From Chloroflexota bacterium (lineage in GTDB: Bacteria; Chloroflexota; Anaerolineae; Anaerolineales; Villigracilaceae): a stretch of DNA of 64,000 bases. The stretch is taken from the NCBI GenBank assembly GCA_016234485.1, contig JACRBL010000023.1, forward strand, positions 1 through 64,000. The letters run 5' to 3'. The notes below the pieces were generated by a model. It was not told the origin of the DNA and did not search any database. It saw only the letters and a program-made list of their open reading frames with translations. The translations under genes were made by a program, and so were the position numbers. Positions 41,891 to 50,585 of the stretch are shown here, one piece after another (position 1 is the stretch's first letter; each line of letters opens with the position of its first letter).

Positions 41891-43346
41891 ACATCTTCAC
41901 CGCCGAAATCGCCCGCGACCATTGCTCTAATTTCTTTCCTCTTTCTTCTTTCTTCATATTCGGGACATAAACCTTTTCTGCTTTCCAATTTCCCGCCAGC
42001 GAATCGAATGACGTCCCCAGCGCGGACAGGCCTGCCAGATTCGCGATGCCAATTGCTGTCGCTTCGAGCGCGGCCGAAACGCGAACTTCGAGATCGAGCA
42101 AGTCGGCGATCATCTGCATGAGGTAGGGATTGCCCGAGGGACCACCGTCCACTTTGAGGTAGGGAGGAGGCGTGCCCGCGTCCTGCGCCATGGCGGTGAC
42201 CACTTCGTAGACGCGGCACGCGATGCCATCCAACGTGGCGCGCACGATGTCATCGGAGGTGGTGCTGCGGTTCAGGCCGAACATCGCGCCGCGCACGTCG
42301 GTTCTCCAATGCGGCGCGGCGAGACCTTGCAACGCGGGGACGACGACCACACCCGCGTCGGACGATCGTTTCGCCGCATCATTGCTGGACGGGGAATCGG
42401 GGATGGCCTTCAAGTTGTCGCGCAGCCACTGGACAGCGGATCCCGTCACGAAGATGCCGCCATCGAAGGCATACGCGGTGTGCCCGTTGAAATTCCAGCC
42501 GACGGTGGTGAGCAAGCCGTTGTTCGAGAGTTTCGGTTTGTCTCCGATGTTCATCAGCAGGAAACTGCCCGTGCCGAAAGAGCATTTCATCTCGCCTGCT
42601 TTGAAACAAGCCTGACCGAAGAGTGCGGCTTGTTGATCCACGAGCAGGGCATGTAGGGGCAGGGGCTTGCCCGTTCCCACGAAATCCACGTCGCCGATGT
42701 AGCCCGCGGACGGTTTGACTTCGGGGAGCATCGCGCGCGGCACGTCGAATAATTTCAGCAGTTCTTCATCCCACTCGAATTTGTTCATGTCGAACAGCAA
42801 CGTGCGCGAAGCCGTGGAAGGGTCTGTAACGTGAAGTTTGCCTTGTGTCAGAGTCCAGAGAGTCCACGTTTCTGTCGTGCCGAATTTGAGCTCGCCCGCG
42901 TGGGCGCGTGCGCGCAATTCGGGATGATTCTCAAAGACCCACTTCAGTTTCGGCGCGGAAAAATAACTGTCCAGGAGTAAACCTGTCGTGCGCCTCAGCC
43001 GCTCGAGGTCGACGCGGGAAGCGAGCGCGTCGCACACGGATTGTCCGCGCGTGTCCTGCCAGACGATGGCGGGAGTGACCGGCTCGCCCGTGGCCGCGTC
43101 CCAGACGATGAAGGTCTCGCCCTGGTTGTCGAATCCGACCGCGGCGATTTCGTATTTTTCCAGCAGGGGCGCACAGGCCTCGCGCACGGTGCGGACGATG
43201 TCGCGCGGATCCTGCTCCACCCAGCCGGGTTGCGGGAAGAGGGCGGGCAGTTGCGCGGAATTTTTGGCGATCATCGCGCCGCGCTCGTCCACGATGACGG
43301 CGGTGGTTTGGGTGGTGCCTTGATCTATGCCGAGGAGATTGGTCAT
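41865..43346 (-). CDS. glpK: Glycerol kinase (FGGY family)
   Basis: The 493-residue protein has the FGGY pattern: GIDQGTTQTTAVIVD at the N-terminus, GWVEQDPRDI, GFDNQGETFIVWD, VWQDTRG, and FDGGIFVTGSAVQWLRDNL. It phosphorylates glycerol to glycerol-3-phosphate; the next gene downstream would oxidise it. AAGGAG precedes the ATG. The C-terminus YHNPEGMK is encoded by a family B repeat. Kinases for other polyols are possible, but the fit to GlpK is good. Confidence 0.9.
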   Translation of the reverse strand: MTNLLGIDQGTTQTTAVIVDERGAMIAKNSAQLPALFPQPGWVEQDPRDIVRTVREACAPLLEKYEIAAVGFDNQGETFIVWDAATGEPVTPAIVWQDTRGQSVCDALASRVDLERLRRTTGLLLDSYFSAPKLKWVFENHPELRARAHAGELKFGTTETWTLWTLTQGKLHVTDPSTASRTLLFDMNKFEWDEELLKLFDVPRAMLPEVKPSAGYIGDVDFVGTGKPLPLHALLVDQQAALFGQACFKAGEMKCSFGTGSFLLMNIGDKPKLSNNGLLTTVGWNFNGHTAYAFDGGIFVTGSAVQWLRDNLKAIPDSPSSNDAAKRSSDAGVVVVPALQGLAAPHWRTDVRGAMFGLNRSTTSDDIVRATLDGIACRVYEVVTAMAQDAGTPPPYLKVDGGPSGNPYLMQMIADLLDLEVRVSAALEATAIGIANLAGLSALGTSFDSLAGNWKAEKVYVPNMKKEERGKKLEQWSRAISAVKMYHNPEGMK

Positions 43347-43360
43347 GGAGGCTCCTTGGG

Positions 43361-43393
43361 AGACCTAATAGGTTTTTGAAACCTGTTGGGTCT
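43361..43393. repeat. Palindrome upstream of glpK
   Basis: AGACCTAATAGGTTT and AAACCTGTTGGGTCT are near-perfect arms with a 3-base loop. It lies 14 bases before the glpK start on the minus strand, so it could be an operator or a repeat. Confidence 0.6.
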
Positions 43394-43400
43394 TAAGTGA

Positions 43401-43433
43401 AACGCGGCGACCCTTGGTGCGAGTCGCCGCGTT
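43401..43433 (-). terminator. Terminator of the APC permease gene at 43451
   Basis: AACGCGGCGAC pairs with GTCGCCGCGTT with an 11-nt loop; weak T-run (GTTTCACTT) on the minus strand. Confidence 0.65.
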
Positions 43434-43450
43434 CGTGGCAGGTATTACGC

Positions 43451-45157
43451 TTACTGCTCGCCGTATTTCTTTTCGATATCGGCGATCATCTTTTGGCGTT
43501 GAACGATCTTATCGCCTTCGGGCACGCCTTCGAAGCGGTTTTCTTCACCACCGGTGACGTAGGTGATCACCAGCGCGGCCAATCCAACAACGAGCGCAGC
43601 CCAAGCAGTGCCGGTTGGCGGGATGAGGAAGTGCAGAATGTTTTCCTCCGAAACAGGCAGGAAGTAGGCTATCAACAATCCAACAACCGAAAGCACGACA
43701 CCCATGATGGCGTACTTCTTCGACCAGAAGCCGAGCAGGGCCACAACGAAGAGGAGGGTGAAGTAGAAGACTTTTTCGTTGGGCGGGAAGAAGCCGCTGA
43801 TGGCCAGCGTGATGCCGAAGATGATGGCCAGCACGGCGTTCGGCTTGGAGAGGCCGCCGAGGTTGAACGGTCCCTTCTCTTTCCACTTGGCGCTTCCTTC
43901 AGCCATCAAGCCTGCCGCGATCGGCATGACCATGGAAATGTACAGGAATACCGCGCAGGCCACGGCCAGTACGAGGTAGTATGGAGCGTAGACGGTGCTC
44001 AACAGCGCGAAAGCCGCCGAAACCCAGATGGCGTAGGTAGGGGTGCGGTATTGGGTGCTGACTTGCGCGAGGGTCTTGGAGACAAAGGGGATACCGTCAT
44101 CGCGCGAGAAGGCATACATCATTCGAGAGGTGGATGTGAGGCCAGCCAGCGCACAGATGTAGTTCACGACCACGAGGCCGACAGCGAGGAAAATGCTCAA
44201 CCAACTCGGCATGCGTGAGGCGCTCCACATATAGAAGAACGATCCCCAGCCCGCCGCGTGGGCTTCTTCGAGACTGGGCATGGTCAACACATAGGCGGCC
44301 ACGGCCACGAGACCGAACACCCACGACCAGAACACGGCTGTCCACATGCCCTTCGGCACGTTCACCTGCGCGTCCTGCGTCTCTTCGGAGGTGTGCGCGG
44401 ATGCATCGAAGCCGGTGATGGTGTAGCAAACATACGAAAGGCCGAGCAGGAAGGCGAAGGCTACGCTCTCGGTGCGGAAGGGAACCACGCCGCCGCCCGC
44501 GTCGCCGGTCACGTTTTGGAAGTCGGTCAGACGTCCGAAATCGAGCGCAACCGGGCTGAAGGCAAAGAGGACAACGATGAGGACGACCGTCAGCGCAAGA
44601 ATGGCGTACCCGCTGAAGTCGGTCAGTTTGGTGGTCAGGTCAATGCCATAGTGGTTCAGCATGGACTGGGTCGTGAGTACGACAACCATGAAAGCGAACT
44701 GGTGCCAGTAGCCAAAGGTGGAAACGTCCACGCCGAGGGCGGTACCGAGCAGGAGGTCCTTGAAGAAGACGGTGTAGAGCAACACGTCCACCGAGGAGAC
44801 CACGCAGATCAGGCCGATCAGGTTGAACCAGGCCGTGGCCCAGCCCCAGAATTTTCCGCCGAGGTGCGAGGACCAGTGGTAGAGGCCGCCCGCAGTCGGG
44901 AAGGAGGATGCGATCTGTCCCATGCCGACGGCGACGCTCATGGCAAGGACGCCGCCCACCAGCCAGATCAGGAACGCGCCGCCCGATCCGAGCGCGTTGA
45001 AGGCCGCGGGGAAGGCCGAGATACCGCCTGCCAAAATACAAATGATCGAGAACGAAATCGCGAAGTTCGAGAAGCCGCTCATGCGGCGGGAAAGCTCCTG
45101 GGCATAGCCCATGTTATGCAAAACTTTCTTATCGTGCTCAGCGCTTTTGTCAGCCAT
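43451..45157 (-). CDS. APC-family amino acid/amine permease
   Basis: The 568-residue protein has about 12 transmembrane segments and begins with the family signature around helix 1, SIICILAGGISAFPAAFNAL, then SSFPTAGGLYHWSSHLGG and GFDASAHTSEETQDA in helix 6-7, as in GABA/choline-type bacterial permeases (AAT/ACT group). AAGGAG precedes the ATG. Placed with glpK and the methylamine genes, it may import a betaine, amino acid or polyamine. Substrate unknown. Confidence 0.88.
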   Translation of the reverse strand: MADKSAEHDKKVLHNMGYAQELSRRMSGFSNFAISFSIICILAGGISAFPAAFNALGSGGAFLIWLVGGVLAMSVAVGMGQIASSFPTAGGLYHWSSHLGGKFWGWATAWFNLIGLICVVSSVDVLLYTVFFKDLLLGTALGVDVSTFGYWHQFAFMVVVLTTQSMLNHYGIDLTTKLTDFSGYAILALTVVLIVVLFAFSPVALDFGRLTDFQNVTGDAGGGVVPFRTESVAFAFLLGLSYVCYTITGFDASAHTSEETQDAQVNVPKGMWTAVFWSWVFGLVAVAAYVLTMPSLEEAHAAGWGSFFYMWSASRMPSWLSIFLAVGLVVVNYICALAGLTSTSRMMYAFSRDDGIPFVSKTLAQVSTQYRTPTYAIWVSAAFALLSTVYAPYYLVLAVACAVFLYISMVMPIAAGLMAEGSAKWKEKGPFNLGGLSKPNAVLAIIFGITLAISGFFPPNEKVFYFTLLFVVALLGFWSKKYAIMGVVLSVVGLLIAYFLPVSEENILHFLIPPTGTAWAALVVGLAALVITYVTGGEENRFEGVPEGDKIVQRQKMIADIEKKYGEQ

Positions 45158-45315
45158 TGCTCAATTCTCCTTTTTGGGTTTTGAAAAAAAATCAGGCAGG
45201 GGGATTAATTCGTCGTGCATTCGGCCATAGGCTCTCCTCGAACAAATGAATTCGTTCACAACCTTGACGCGTTCATTTGAAATAGAAACCCGTCTGGGTT
45301 GGTTCCGTTGCGGAA

Positions 45316-45756
45316 TTACAGCCATCGGCGCACGCGCGATTTATACGCTTCGTACTCTTTTCCGAATCGGCTGGCAAGAATTTTCTCCTCTGGCTGGATC
45401 ACGAACAAATTGAACGACACCATCAACGCGGGCGCGATCAAAAGTCCCCACACCGAACCGACGTTGAGAGTCAACCCGATCAGCATTAACACGAATCCCA
45501 GCGCGATGGGGTTGCGGCTGAAGCGGTACACGCCCAAAGTCACCAGCGCGCTCTTGCCGCGCGCCCGGCGAAACGCCATCAATGCGGCCAGTCCCAGCAG
45601 GAAGCCGAGCGCGGCCAGCCCAAACCCAATCCAGCGCGCCGCGGGCGGAAGCGGCACGGGGAGCGGTTGCAACAGTCCCAGCACGAAGGCCAGCGCGATG
45701 AAAATCATCGCCAGCAACGGCGCCTGGATTTTTACTTTTTCATTCAATGGTTTCAT
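45316..45756 (-). CDS. Isoprenylcysteine carboxylmethyltransferase (ICMT)-like protein
   Basis: The 146-residue membrane protein has three or four hydrophobic segments and the ICMT/PEMT C-terminal motif YRFSRNPIALGF, then EEKILASRFGKEYEAYK. Such enzymes use S-adenosylmethionine for methyl transfer to lipids or prenyl-like groups; the bacterial substrate is generally unknown. The gene overlaps the end of the NUDIX gene by 17 bases. Confidence 0.82.
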   Translation of the reverse strand: MKPLNEKVKIQAPLLAMIFIALAFVLGLLQPLPVPLPPAARWIGFGLAALGFLLGLAALMAFRRARGKSALVTLGVYRFSRNPIALGFVLMLIGLTLNVGSVWGLLIAPALMVSFNLFVIQPEEKILASRFGKEYEAYKSRVRRWL

Positions 45757-46273
45757 ACACCTGAAACTCCGCTCGTCGGCCTGAATAAAATTTCATGATC
45801 TGGATGAACCATCTGCAATACAACTGCGGACTCTGCTCCATGCTCGCGGACAATTCCGACGGGTGAACGTACGCCACCTCGCCGACCTCTTCCGCATCAA
45901 ACCTGACCTGGGCGGGCTCCACCTCGCCGGCGTACACCACGCTGATCTCGTTGTCGTTCGGCCCGTACTCCATCCGAAACTTGAACAGCGGACGCAGGCC
46001 AGAGACATCCACGCGCATCTCCTCTTTCGCGCCGCGCACCGCCGCGTCGAGATAATTCTCGCCTGCCTGCACATGCTCCGACACCGAGCAATCCCACAGC
46101 GACGCGTACTGCCGCTTGTCCGCGCTGCGCTTTTGGACGAGCAGGCGCCCCTCGCGGTCGAACAGCAGGAGATGAACCCCGCGATGTTGCAACCCGCTGC
46201 GATGGACGTCGGAACGGGCGGCCTGCCCGATCACGTTGTCGTTGTCGTCAATGATGTCGAAGAGTTCTTCCAT
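45740..46273 (-). CDS. NUDIX hydrolase
   Basis: The 177-residue protein has a NUDIX box of the IDI-like type (EHVQAGENYLDAAVRGAKEE), with the N-terminus MEELFDIIDDNDNVIGQAAR seen in YfcD-like Nudix proteins and isopentenyl-diphosphate isomerases. It probably hydrolyses a nucleoside diphosphate derivative or isomerises IPP; no catalytic assignment is possible. Coupled with the ICMT-like gene, which might point to isoprenoid use. Confidence 0.87.
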   Translation of the reverse strand: MEELFDIIDDNDNVIGQAARSDVHRSGLQHRGVHLLLFDREGRLLVQKRSADKRQYASLWDCSVSEHVQAGENYLDAAVRGAKEEMRVDVSGLRPLFKFRMEYGPNDNEISVVYAGEVEPAQVRFDAEEVGEVAYVHPSELSASMEQSPQLYCRWFIQIMKFYSGRRAEFQVYETIE

Positions 46274-46361
46274 TAAATCCTGTCAAAAGTCGAAGGTCAA
46301 AAGTCAAATGACCCTTCGACATGGCTCAGGGCAGGCTTTCGACCTTCGACAGATTTGACTT

Positions 46362-47123
46362 TTACTTCCCAAACAACGCCGCCACGTCTTTCACGTGGAC
46401 AACGCCGTCGAAGCCCGCGATGCCGCCTTTGCGCATGGTGGCTTTTTGTCCGTCGGGATCGCCGAGGCAGGAGACGATGATGTCGCCCGCTTCGATATCT
46501 TCCTTTTCGGTGTAGCCGTTGAAGGTGACGATGGTCTTGATGCCCGCGGCTTTCGATGCCTTCACGCCGTTCTTCGAGTCTTCCACCACCATGGCTTCAT
46601 CGGGCGAGATGCCGAGTTTGGAGAGCGCCAGGTTGTAGATTTCGGGATCGGGTTTTTTGTTCTTCACCACGTCGCCCGCGAGGACGATCTCGAACTTGAT
46701 ATCGCTCAAGATTTTTTCCGTGATGGCTTTCGCCGCCTGCTCATTGGACGTGGTACAGACGCCGATCTTGATGCCCGCGTCCATGGCCTCTTTCATGAAG
46801 CGATGGATGCCCGGACGGAGGGGGAGTTTGCCGGTCTCGATCAATTCCACGAAGAGCGCGGTTTTGCGTTTGTGCATAGCCTTGACGAGTTCATCAAGTT
46901 CCTCGGCGGGGATCGGTTTGCTGAAACCTTTTGTCTGGGCGTGATGCTTCATGCGTTCCTTGCCGCCCGCGATCTGGAGCAGTTCGTGGTAATACTCCAC
47001 GCTCCATTCGTCGGTGAAGCCGAATTCCGCGAAGGTCATGTTGAACGAGACGCGGTGACCATCGCGCTCGGTGTCAATGATCACGCCGTCCTGGTCGAAT
47101 AGTACTGCTTTGATTTGTGACAT
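46362..47123 (-). CDS. HAD-family phosphatase/phosphomutase (CbbY-like)
   Basis: The start at 47123 follows GGAGGCAGAT and gives 253 residues. The longer frame upstream is repeat DNA. Motif I FDQDGVIIDT, motif II CTTSNEQ and motif IV EDSKNGVKASKAAG are present. The DxD pair predicts phosphatase or phosphomutase activity on a small sugar phosphate. It lies within the aminotransferase-aldolase group, so a role in sugar-phosphate breakdown is plausible. Confidence 0.9.
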   Translation of the reverse strand: MSQIKAVLFDQDGVIIDTERDGHRVSFNMTFAEFGFTDEWSVEYYHELLQIAGGKERMKHHAQTKGFSKPIPAEELDELVKAMHKRKTALFVELIETGKLPLRPGIHRFMKEAMDAGIKIGVCTTSNEQAAKAITEKILSDIKFEIVLAGDVVKNKKPDPEIYNLALSKLGISPDEAMVVEDSKNGVKASKAAGIKTIVTFNGYTEKEDIEAGDIIVSCLGDPDGQKATMRKGGIAGFDGVVHVKDVAALFGK

Positions 47124-47134
47124 ATCTGCCTCCC

Positions 47135-47223
47135 CGTCATTGCGAGGAGGGCGCACGTCCCGACGAAGCAATCTCCGCGTCGTGTAGGAGATTGCTTCGG
47201 GCGAGTACGCCCTCGCAATGACG
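47135..47223. repeat. Palindromic repeat family A, copy 4
   Basis: Ends CGTCATTGCGAGGAGGGCG and CCTCGCAATGACG, with GACGAAGCAATCTCC and GGAGATTGCTTCGGG. It fills the gap between HisC-like and HAD genes. Confidence 0.92.
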
Positions 47224-47232
47224 ATGATAGTT

Positions 47233-48342
47233 TTACTTCTTCACTCCAAAAAACTCCAGCATCGTGTTCACGAACAGCTCATTCTCTTCCTTCGAGCCGA
47301 CCGTCACGCGGAACCAGCCGTCGGAGCCGTACTTCTTGCTCTCGCCGCGCAGGATGATGCCTTTGGTCTCAGCGTAGGCGAGCGCTTCCTTGCCGGTCTT
47401 GCCGGTCTCGCCGCAATCGAACAGGATGTAGTTGGCCTTGGACGGCATGACGTAGAAGCCGGGGATCACGCTCAACGATTCGGAGATGAAATTGACCGCG
47501 TCGTTGTTGAACTTGACGCGCTCCGCCAGGCCTTCGGTGTCCTCAAAAGCGGCGAGGGCGGCCCACATCGGGATGGTGCCCACGTTCCACGGCAGGAGCG
47601 ATCCAGCAACCTGCTTGAGGGTCTCTTCGTGGGCAATGGTGTATCCGAAGCGCATGCCCGCCAAACCGTAGGCCTTGGAAAGCGTGCGGGTGATGAACAC
47701 GTTCTTGTATTTCTTGATCAGTTCCACCTGCGACATGCCCAGGCCAGCATATTCGATGTAGGCCTCGTCCACAACCAGCGGGATGCCGAGTTTGGCAAAC
47801 GGCTCGAAGTACTGCGGGTCCATGAAGTTGCCGCTGGGGTTGTTGGGGTTCGGGATGACGATGATCTTGGTCTTTTCGGTGATGGCTTTCATCAAGGCGT
47901 CGGGATCGAAGTGCAGAAGGTGATCTTTGTAGATCATCGGCACAGAGACCATCTTGGCTCCGAGCAGGCTTCCGCGCAGGCCGTAAATGCCGAAGCAGGG
48001 CGTGTGCTGAATCACCTCGTCACCGGGCTCGATGAACATGCGGAAGATGTTATCGTACACTTCGCTCGAGCCGTTGCCGATCATCACGTTCTGCGGACCC
48101 GCCACGCCGTTGATCTCCGCGATCTTCGAGCGGACGATGAGTCCCTGATCGGGGTAGCGGTTGGTCATCTTGGCGTACTTGAACATCGCGTCCAAAACCT
48201 TCTCGGACGGGGGCAGCGGGTTCTCGTTTGACATCATGCGGTGCAGTTCGGGCTTGCGCCACGCCAATTCAATATGCTCCGAAATGTACATCGGGATGCC
48301 CTTAACCCACGGGGCGTAATATTCTTCGATATTCTTTGTCAT
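47233..48342 (-). CDS. Histidinol-phosphate-type aminotransferase (class I/II, PLP)
   Basis: The 369-residue protein has the HisC/CobD fold: NENPLPPSEKVLDAM, GNGSSEVYDNIFRMFIEPGD, PNNPSGNFMDPQYF, VVDEAYIEYAG and the PLP-Lys motif TRTLSKAYGLAGMRFGY. No his genes are nearby, so it may act on another phosphorylated or plain substrate (for example threonine-phosphate decarboxylase or a catabolic transaminase). A CAGGAG site precedes the ATG. Confidence 0.88.
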   Translation of the reverse strand: MTKNIEEYYAPWVKGIPMYISEHIELAWRKPELHRMMSNENPLPPSEKVLDAMFKYAKMTNRYPDQGLIVRSKIAEINGVAGPQNVMIGNGSSEVYDNIFRMFIEPGDEVIQHTPCFGIYGLRGSLLGAKMVSVPMIYKDHLLHFDPDALMKAITEKTKIIVIPNPNNPSGNFMDPQYFEPFAKLGIPLVVDEAYIEYAGLGMSQVELIKKYKNVFITRTLSKAYGLAGMRFGYTIAHEETLKQVAGSLLPWNVGTIPMWAALAAFEDTEGLAERVKFNNDAVNFISESLSVIPGFYVMPSKANYILFDCGETGKTGKEALAYAETKGIILRGESKKYGSDGWFRVTVGSKEENELFVNTMLEFFGVKK

Positions 48343-48376
48343 GGTTTTCTCCTGAAAGTAGTTTTATCCTCGTCAT

Positions 48377-48475
48377 CGTCATTGCGAGGAGGGCGATCTT
48401 CCCGACGAAGCAATCTCTTCCAACTTGCGCGGGGATTGCTTCGTCGCTCACTTCGTTCGCTCCTCGCAATGACGG
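48377..48475. repeat. Palindromic repeat family A, copy 5
   Basis: Ends CGTCATTGCGAGGAGG and CTCCTCGCAATGACGG. A small inner hairpin GCTCACTTCGTTCGC and the GGGGATTGCTTCGTCG arm are present. Confidence 0.9.
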
Positions 48476-48542
48476 AATCAAGTGAATTTATTTCAAAGAA
48501 GTTACGCACTACGTAATACGCAACACGCAACTCCTAACTCAC

Positions 48543-49418
48543 TTACGCCTTGCCTACCGACTCCACCAACTCCATCCAGTGCATGACGGCCTTCTTCGTC
48601 GCTTCGCGCACTACCTTGTCGATCTTGCCGGGATCGTACTCGTCGCGGTGGGCGTTGATGTACTCCCACTTCGCGTCGATCAGCGTGTGCTTCAACTCAG
48701 TCGAGACGTTGAATTTCGCGCCGCCTGCCGCCAGCAGTTTCTTGATGATATCTTCGGGCAGACCCGTTCCCCCGTGGACGACGAGCGGGGTCTTGATTCC
48801 GTTCCCGTTCAACATCTTGTGGATGATGGCCATGCGCTCCGTGTCAATCTTCGGATTCTTGGTCTTGTAGACGCCGTGCGCGGTGCCGATGGCGGGCGCG
48901 AAGATATCCACGCCCGTGCGCTCGACGAATTCCACCGACTGGGCGGGATTCGCCAACTGCGCTTCATCTTCCGCGACCTTGATCTGGTCTTCCACGCCGC
49001 CGACGGTTCCCAGCTCGCCCTCGACCGAGATTCCGCCGAGCTTGTGGCAGTAGTCCACCACTTCCTTGGTCTGGCGGATGTTCTCCTCGTAGGCCTGCTT
49101 GGACGCGTCGATCATGATGTTGGTGTAGCCCGCGTCGGCGCACTTCTTGCAATAGTCAATCTCGGTGCAGTGATCGAGATGAAGCACCACGGGGACGGGC
49201 GCTTTCTGCGCCAGTGTGCGATAGATCGCCACCATGATGTCGGTGCCCAGGAACTGAGACGGCTTAACCGAAGTCTGCACGATGACTGGCGACTTCGTTT
49301 CGACGGCCGCGTCAATGACAGCCTCGAATTGAAGCAAGTCCGTGACGTTGAACGCGCCAACGGCATAGCCTTTCTTCGCGGCTTCGATCATGACTTCTTT
49401 TGCATTTGCGATGGACAT
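48543..49418 (-). CDS. Class II fructose/tagatose-bisphosphate aldolase family
   Basis: The 291-residue protein has the zinc-aldolase pattern: NVTDLLQFEAVIDAA, the metal-binding VLHLDHCTE, SVEGELGTVGG, GTAHGVYKTKNP and VVHGGTGLPEDI. AAGGAG precedes the ATG. It should split a ketose bisphosphate, giving dihydroxyacetone phosphate. Its neighbours (kinase-like, HAD, PfkB-like) argue for a catabolic sugar-phosphate role, not glycolysis alone. Confidence 0.9.
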   Translation of the reverse strand: MSIANAKEVMIEAAKKGYAVGAFNVTDLLQFEAVIDAAVETKSPVIVQTSVKPSQFLGTDIMVAIYRTLAQKAPVPVVLHLDHCTEIDYCKKCADAGYTNIMIDASKQAYEENIRQTKEVVDYCHKLGGISVEGELGTVGGVEDQIKVAEDEAQLANPAQSVEFVERTGVDIFAPAIGTAHGVYKTKNPKIDTERMAIIHKMLNGNGIKTPLVVHGGTGLPEDIIKKLLAAGGAKFNVSTELKHTLIDAKWEYINAHRDEYDPGKIDKVVREATKKAVMHWMELVESVGKA

Positions 49419-49488
49419 TGTGTTACTCCTTTTTAGTAGGTGAAATTCTTTGGTAGCGCGTTAAACGTTTACCGTTTAACGGATTTCC

Positions 49489-50439
49489 TTATTTCTTTTT
49501 CTTCCTCTTCGCCTTCGTTCCCGCCACATCCTTCAACCACTGCTCCCAGCGGAAGTCTGTTACATGCAAGCGCAGGCGTCCAAACCACAGATCGGCATAA
49601 CCCTGGAAATCCTCCTCCAGCGTCGAGATGCCCGTCTGCGTCGTGCCCCACATGGACTCGTGCAACTCGGACATTGGCTCCATCAGTTTCAGGCGGGCGA
49701 AGTTCTTCGGGGTGACCTCGCCAAAATATTCCTGAAGGAAGAGGCGTTGTTGGTCGTCGCTCAGGCGGTGGTGGTGACTGAAGTTGCCGAGGTCGAAGAA
49801 GATGTCGCCCATTCCAGCGTACTCCCAATCCAGCAGGCGCAACTCACCAATTTCGCCCGGCACATCCTCGTCCAGCCAGTTCAGGTTGAGCAGGTCATCG
49901 TGACAGGGGGTGGGGGTGTAGGGATCCTTCGCCAGCGCATCCTTCACCTCGCGCGTTTTTTGCATGATCCAATCCCAATCGAAGGGGAACTTGCAGTTAT
50001 TGCTCTTCGAGACCTTTGTCAGATTTTCCACGCGGCGGAAGACGTTGAACTCGCCTTTGAGTTTCGGCGCGTGACGGTGGAACAGGCGCAGTTTGCTCGC
50101 CACACGCGCCAGGTTGTGCGGCTTGACGATCTCCTCGGGCATGACGCGCTTACCGTTGATGAAACGCGTGACGATGTAACCTTCGGGTTCGATGAAGTAG
50201 ACCACATCGGGCGCGATGCCCAACTGTCCCGCCGCGTAATTCGCGGCATACTCGACGTCGCGCTTGATGCCGAGTTTTTCGGTGTTCGCCCCCGCCAGGC
50301 GAATGACGTACGCGCGGCCGTCGGCGTCTATCTTGAAATTCATGTTGGTGATGCCGCCGCTGAGGGGCGTCTTCTTGAGGTTCTTCGACTCGGCGAGGAA
50401 CGGCACTTTGGCGATGGCCTTGTCAATTGCGAGTGTCAT
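49489..50439 (-). CDS. Choline/ethanolamine kinase-like phosphotransferase
   Basis: The 316-residue protein belongs to the APH/ChoK superfamily: SGGITNMNFKI in the nucleotide loop, catalytic CHDDLLNLNWL (HxDxxxxN), and metal-binding RLLDWEYAG, the WEYA form of choline kinases. It lacks a LicA-type neighbour. Lys-rich C-terminus (KRKKKK). A role in phosphorylating an amino alcohol fits the dimethylglycine dehydrogenase genes on both sides, but is inferred. Confidence 0.85.
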   Translation of the reverse strand: MTLAIDKAIAKVPFLAESKNLKKTPLSGGITNMNFKIDADGRAYVIRLAGANTEKLGIKRDVEYAANYAAGQLGIAPDVVYFIEPEGYIVTRFINGKRVMPEEIVKPHNLARVASKLRLFHRHAPKLKGEFNVFRRVENLTKVSKSNNCKFPFDWDWIMQKTREVKDALAKDPYTPTPCHDDLLNLNWLDEDVPGEIGELRLLDWEYAGMGDIFFDLGNFSHHHRLSDDQQRLFLQEYFGEVTPKNFARLKLMEPMSELHESMWGTTQTGISTLEEDFQGYADLWFGRLRLHVTDFRWEQWLKDVAGTKAKRKKKK

Positions 50440-50481
50440 GGGGTTGGGTTCTCCTTCGGGTTGGATTCTTATTTTTTAAAT

Positions 50482-50581
50482 GAGACGCGTACGAGCGCAG
50501 ATTTACGCGGAAAAGCTGAAAAGAGAACTAAAGAATCTCCGTGTCCATCCGTGTCTGTCCGCGTTTTCCGCGTCCCATTTC
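50482..50581. repeat. Degenerate repeat family E
   Basis: GAGACGCGTACGAGCGCAGA on the left and CCGTGTCTGTCCGCGTTTTC, CGCGTCCCATTT on the right give an inverted, imperfect element between two genes. Confidence 0.5.
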
Positions 50582-50585
50582 GTTT

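Noticed and set aside
45245-45277. Inverted repeat AAATGAA/TTCATTT upstream of the APC permease gene
   Set aside because: Arms are short and AT-rich with a long loop; chance is likely and no function can be supported.
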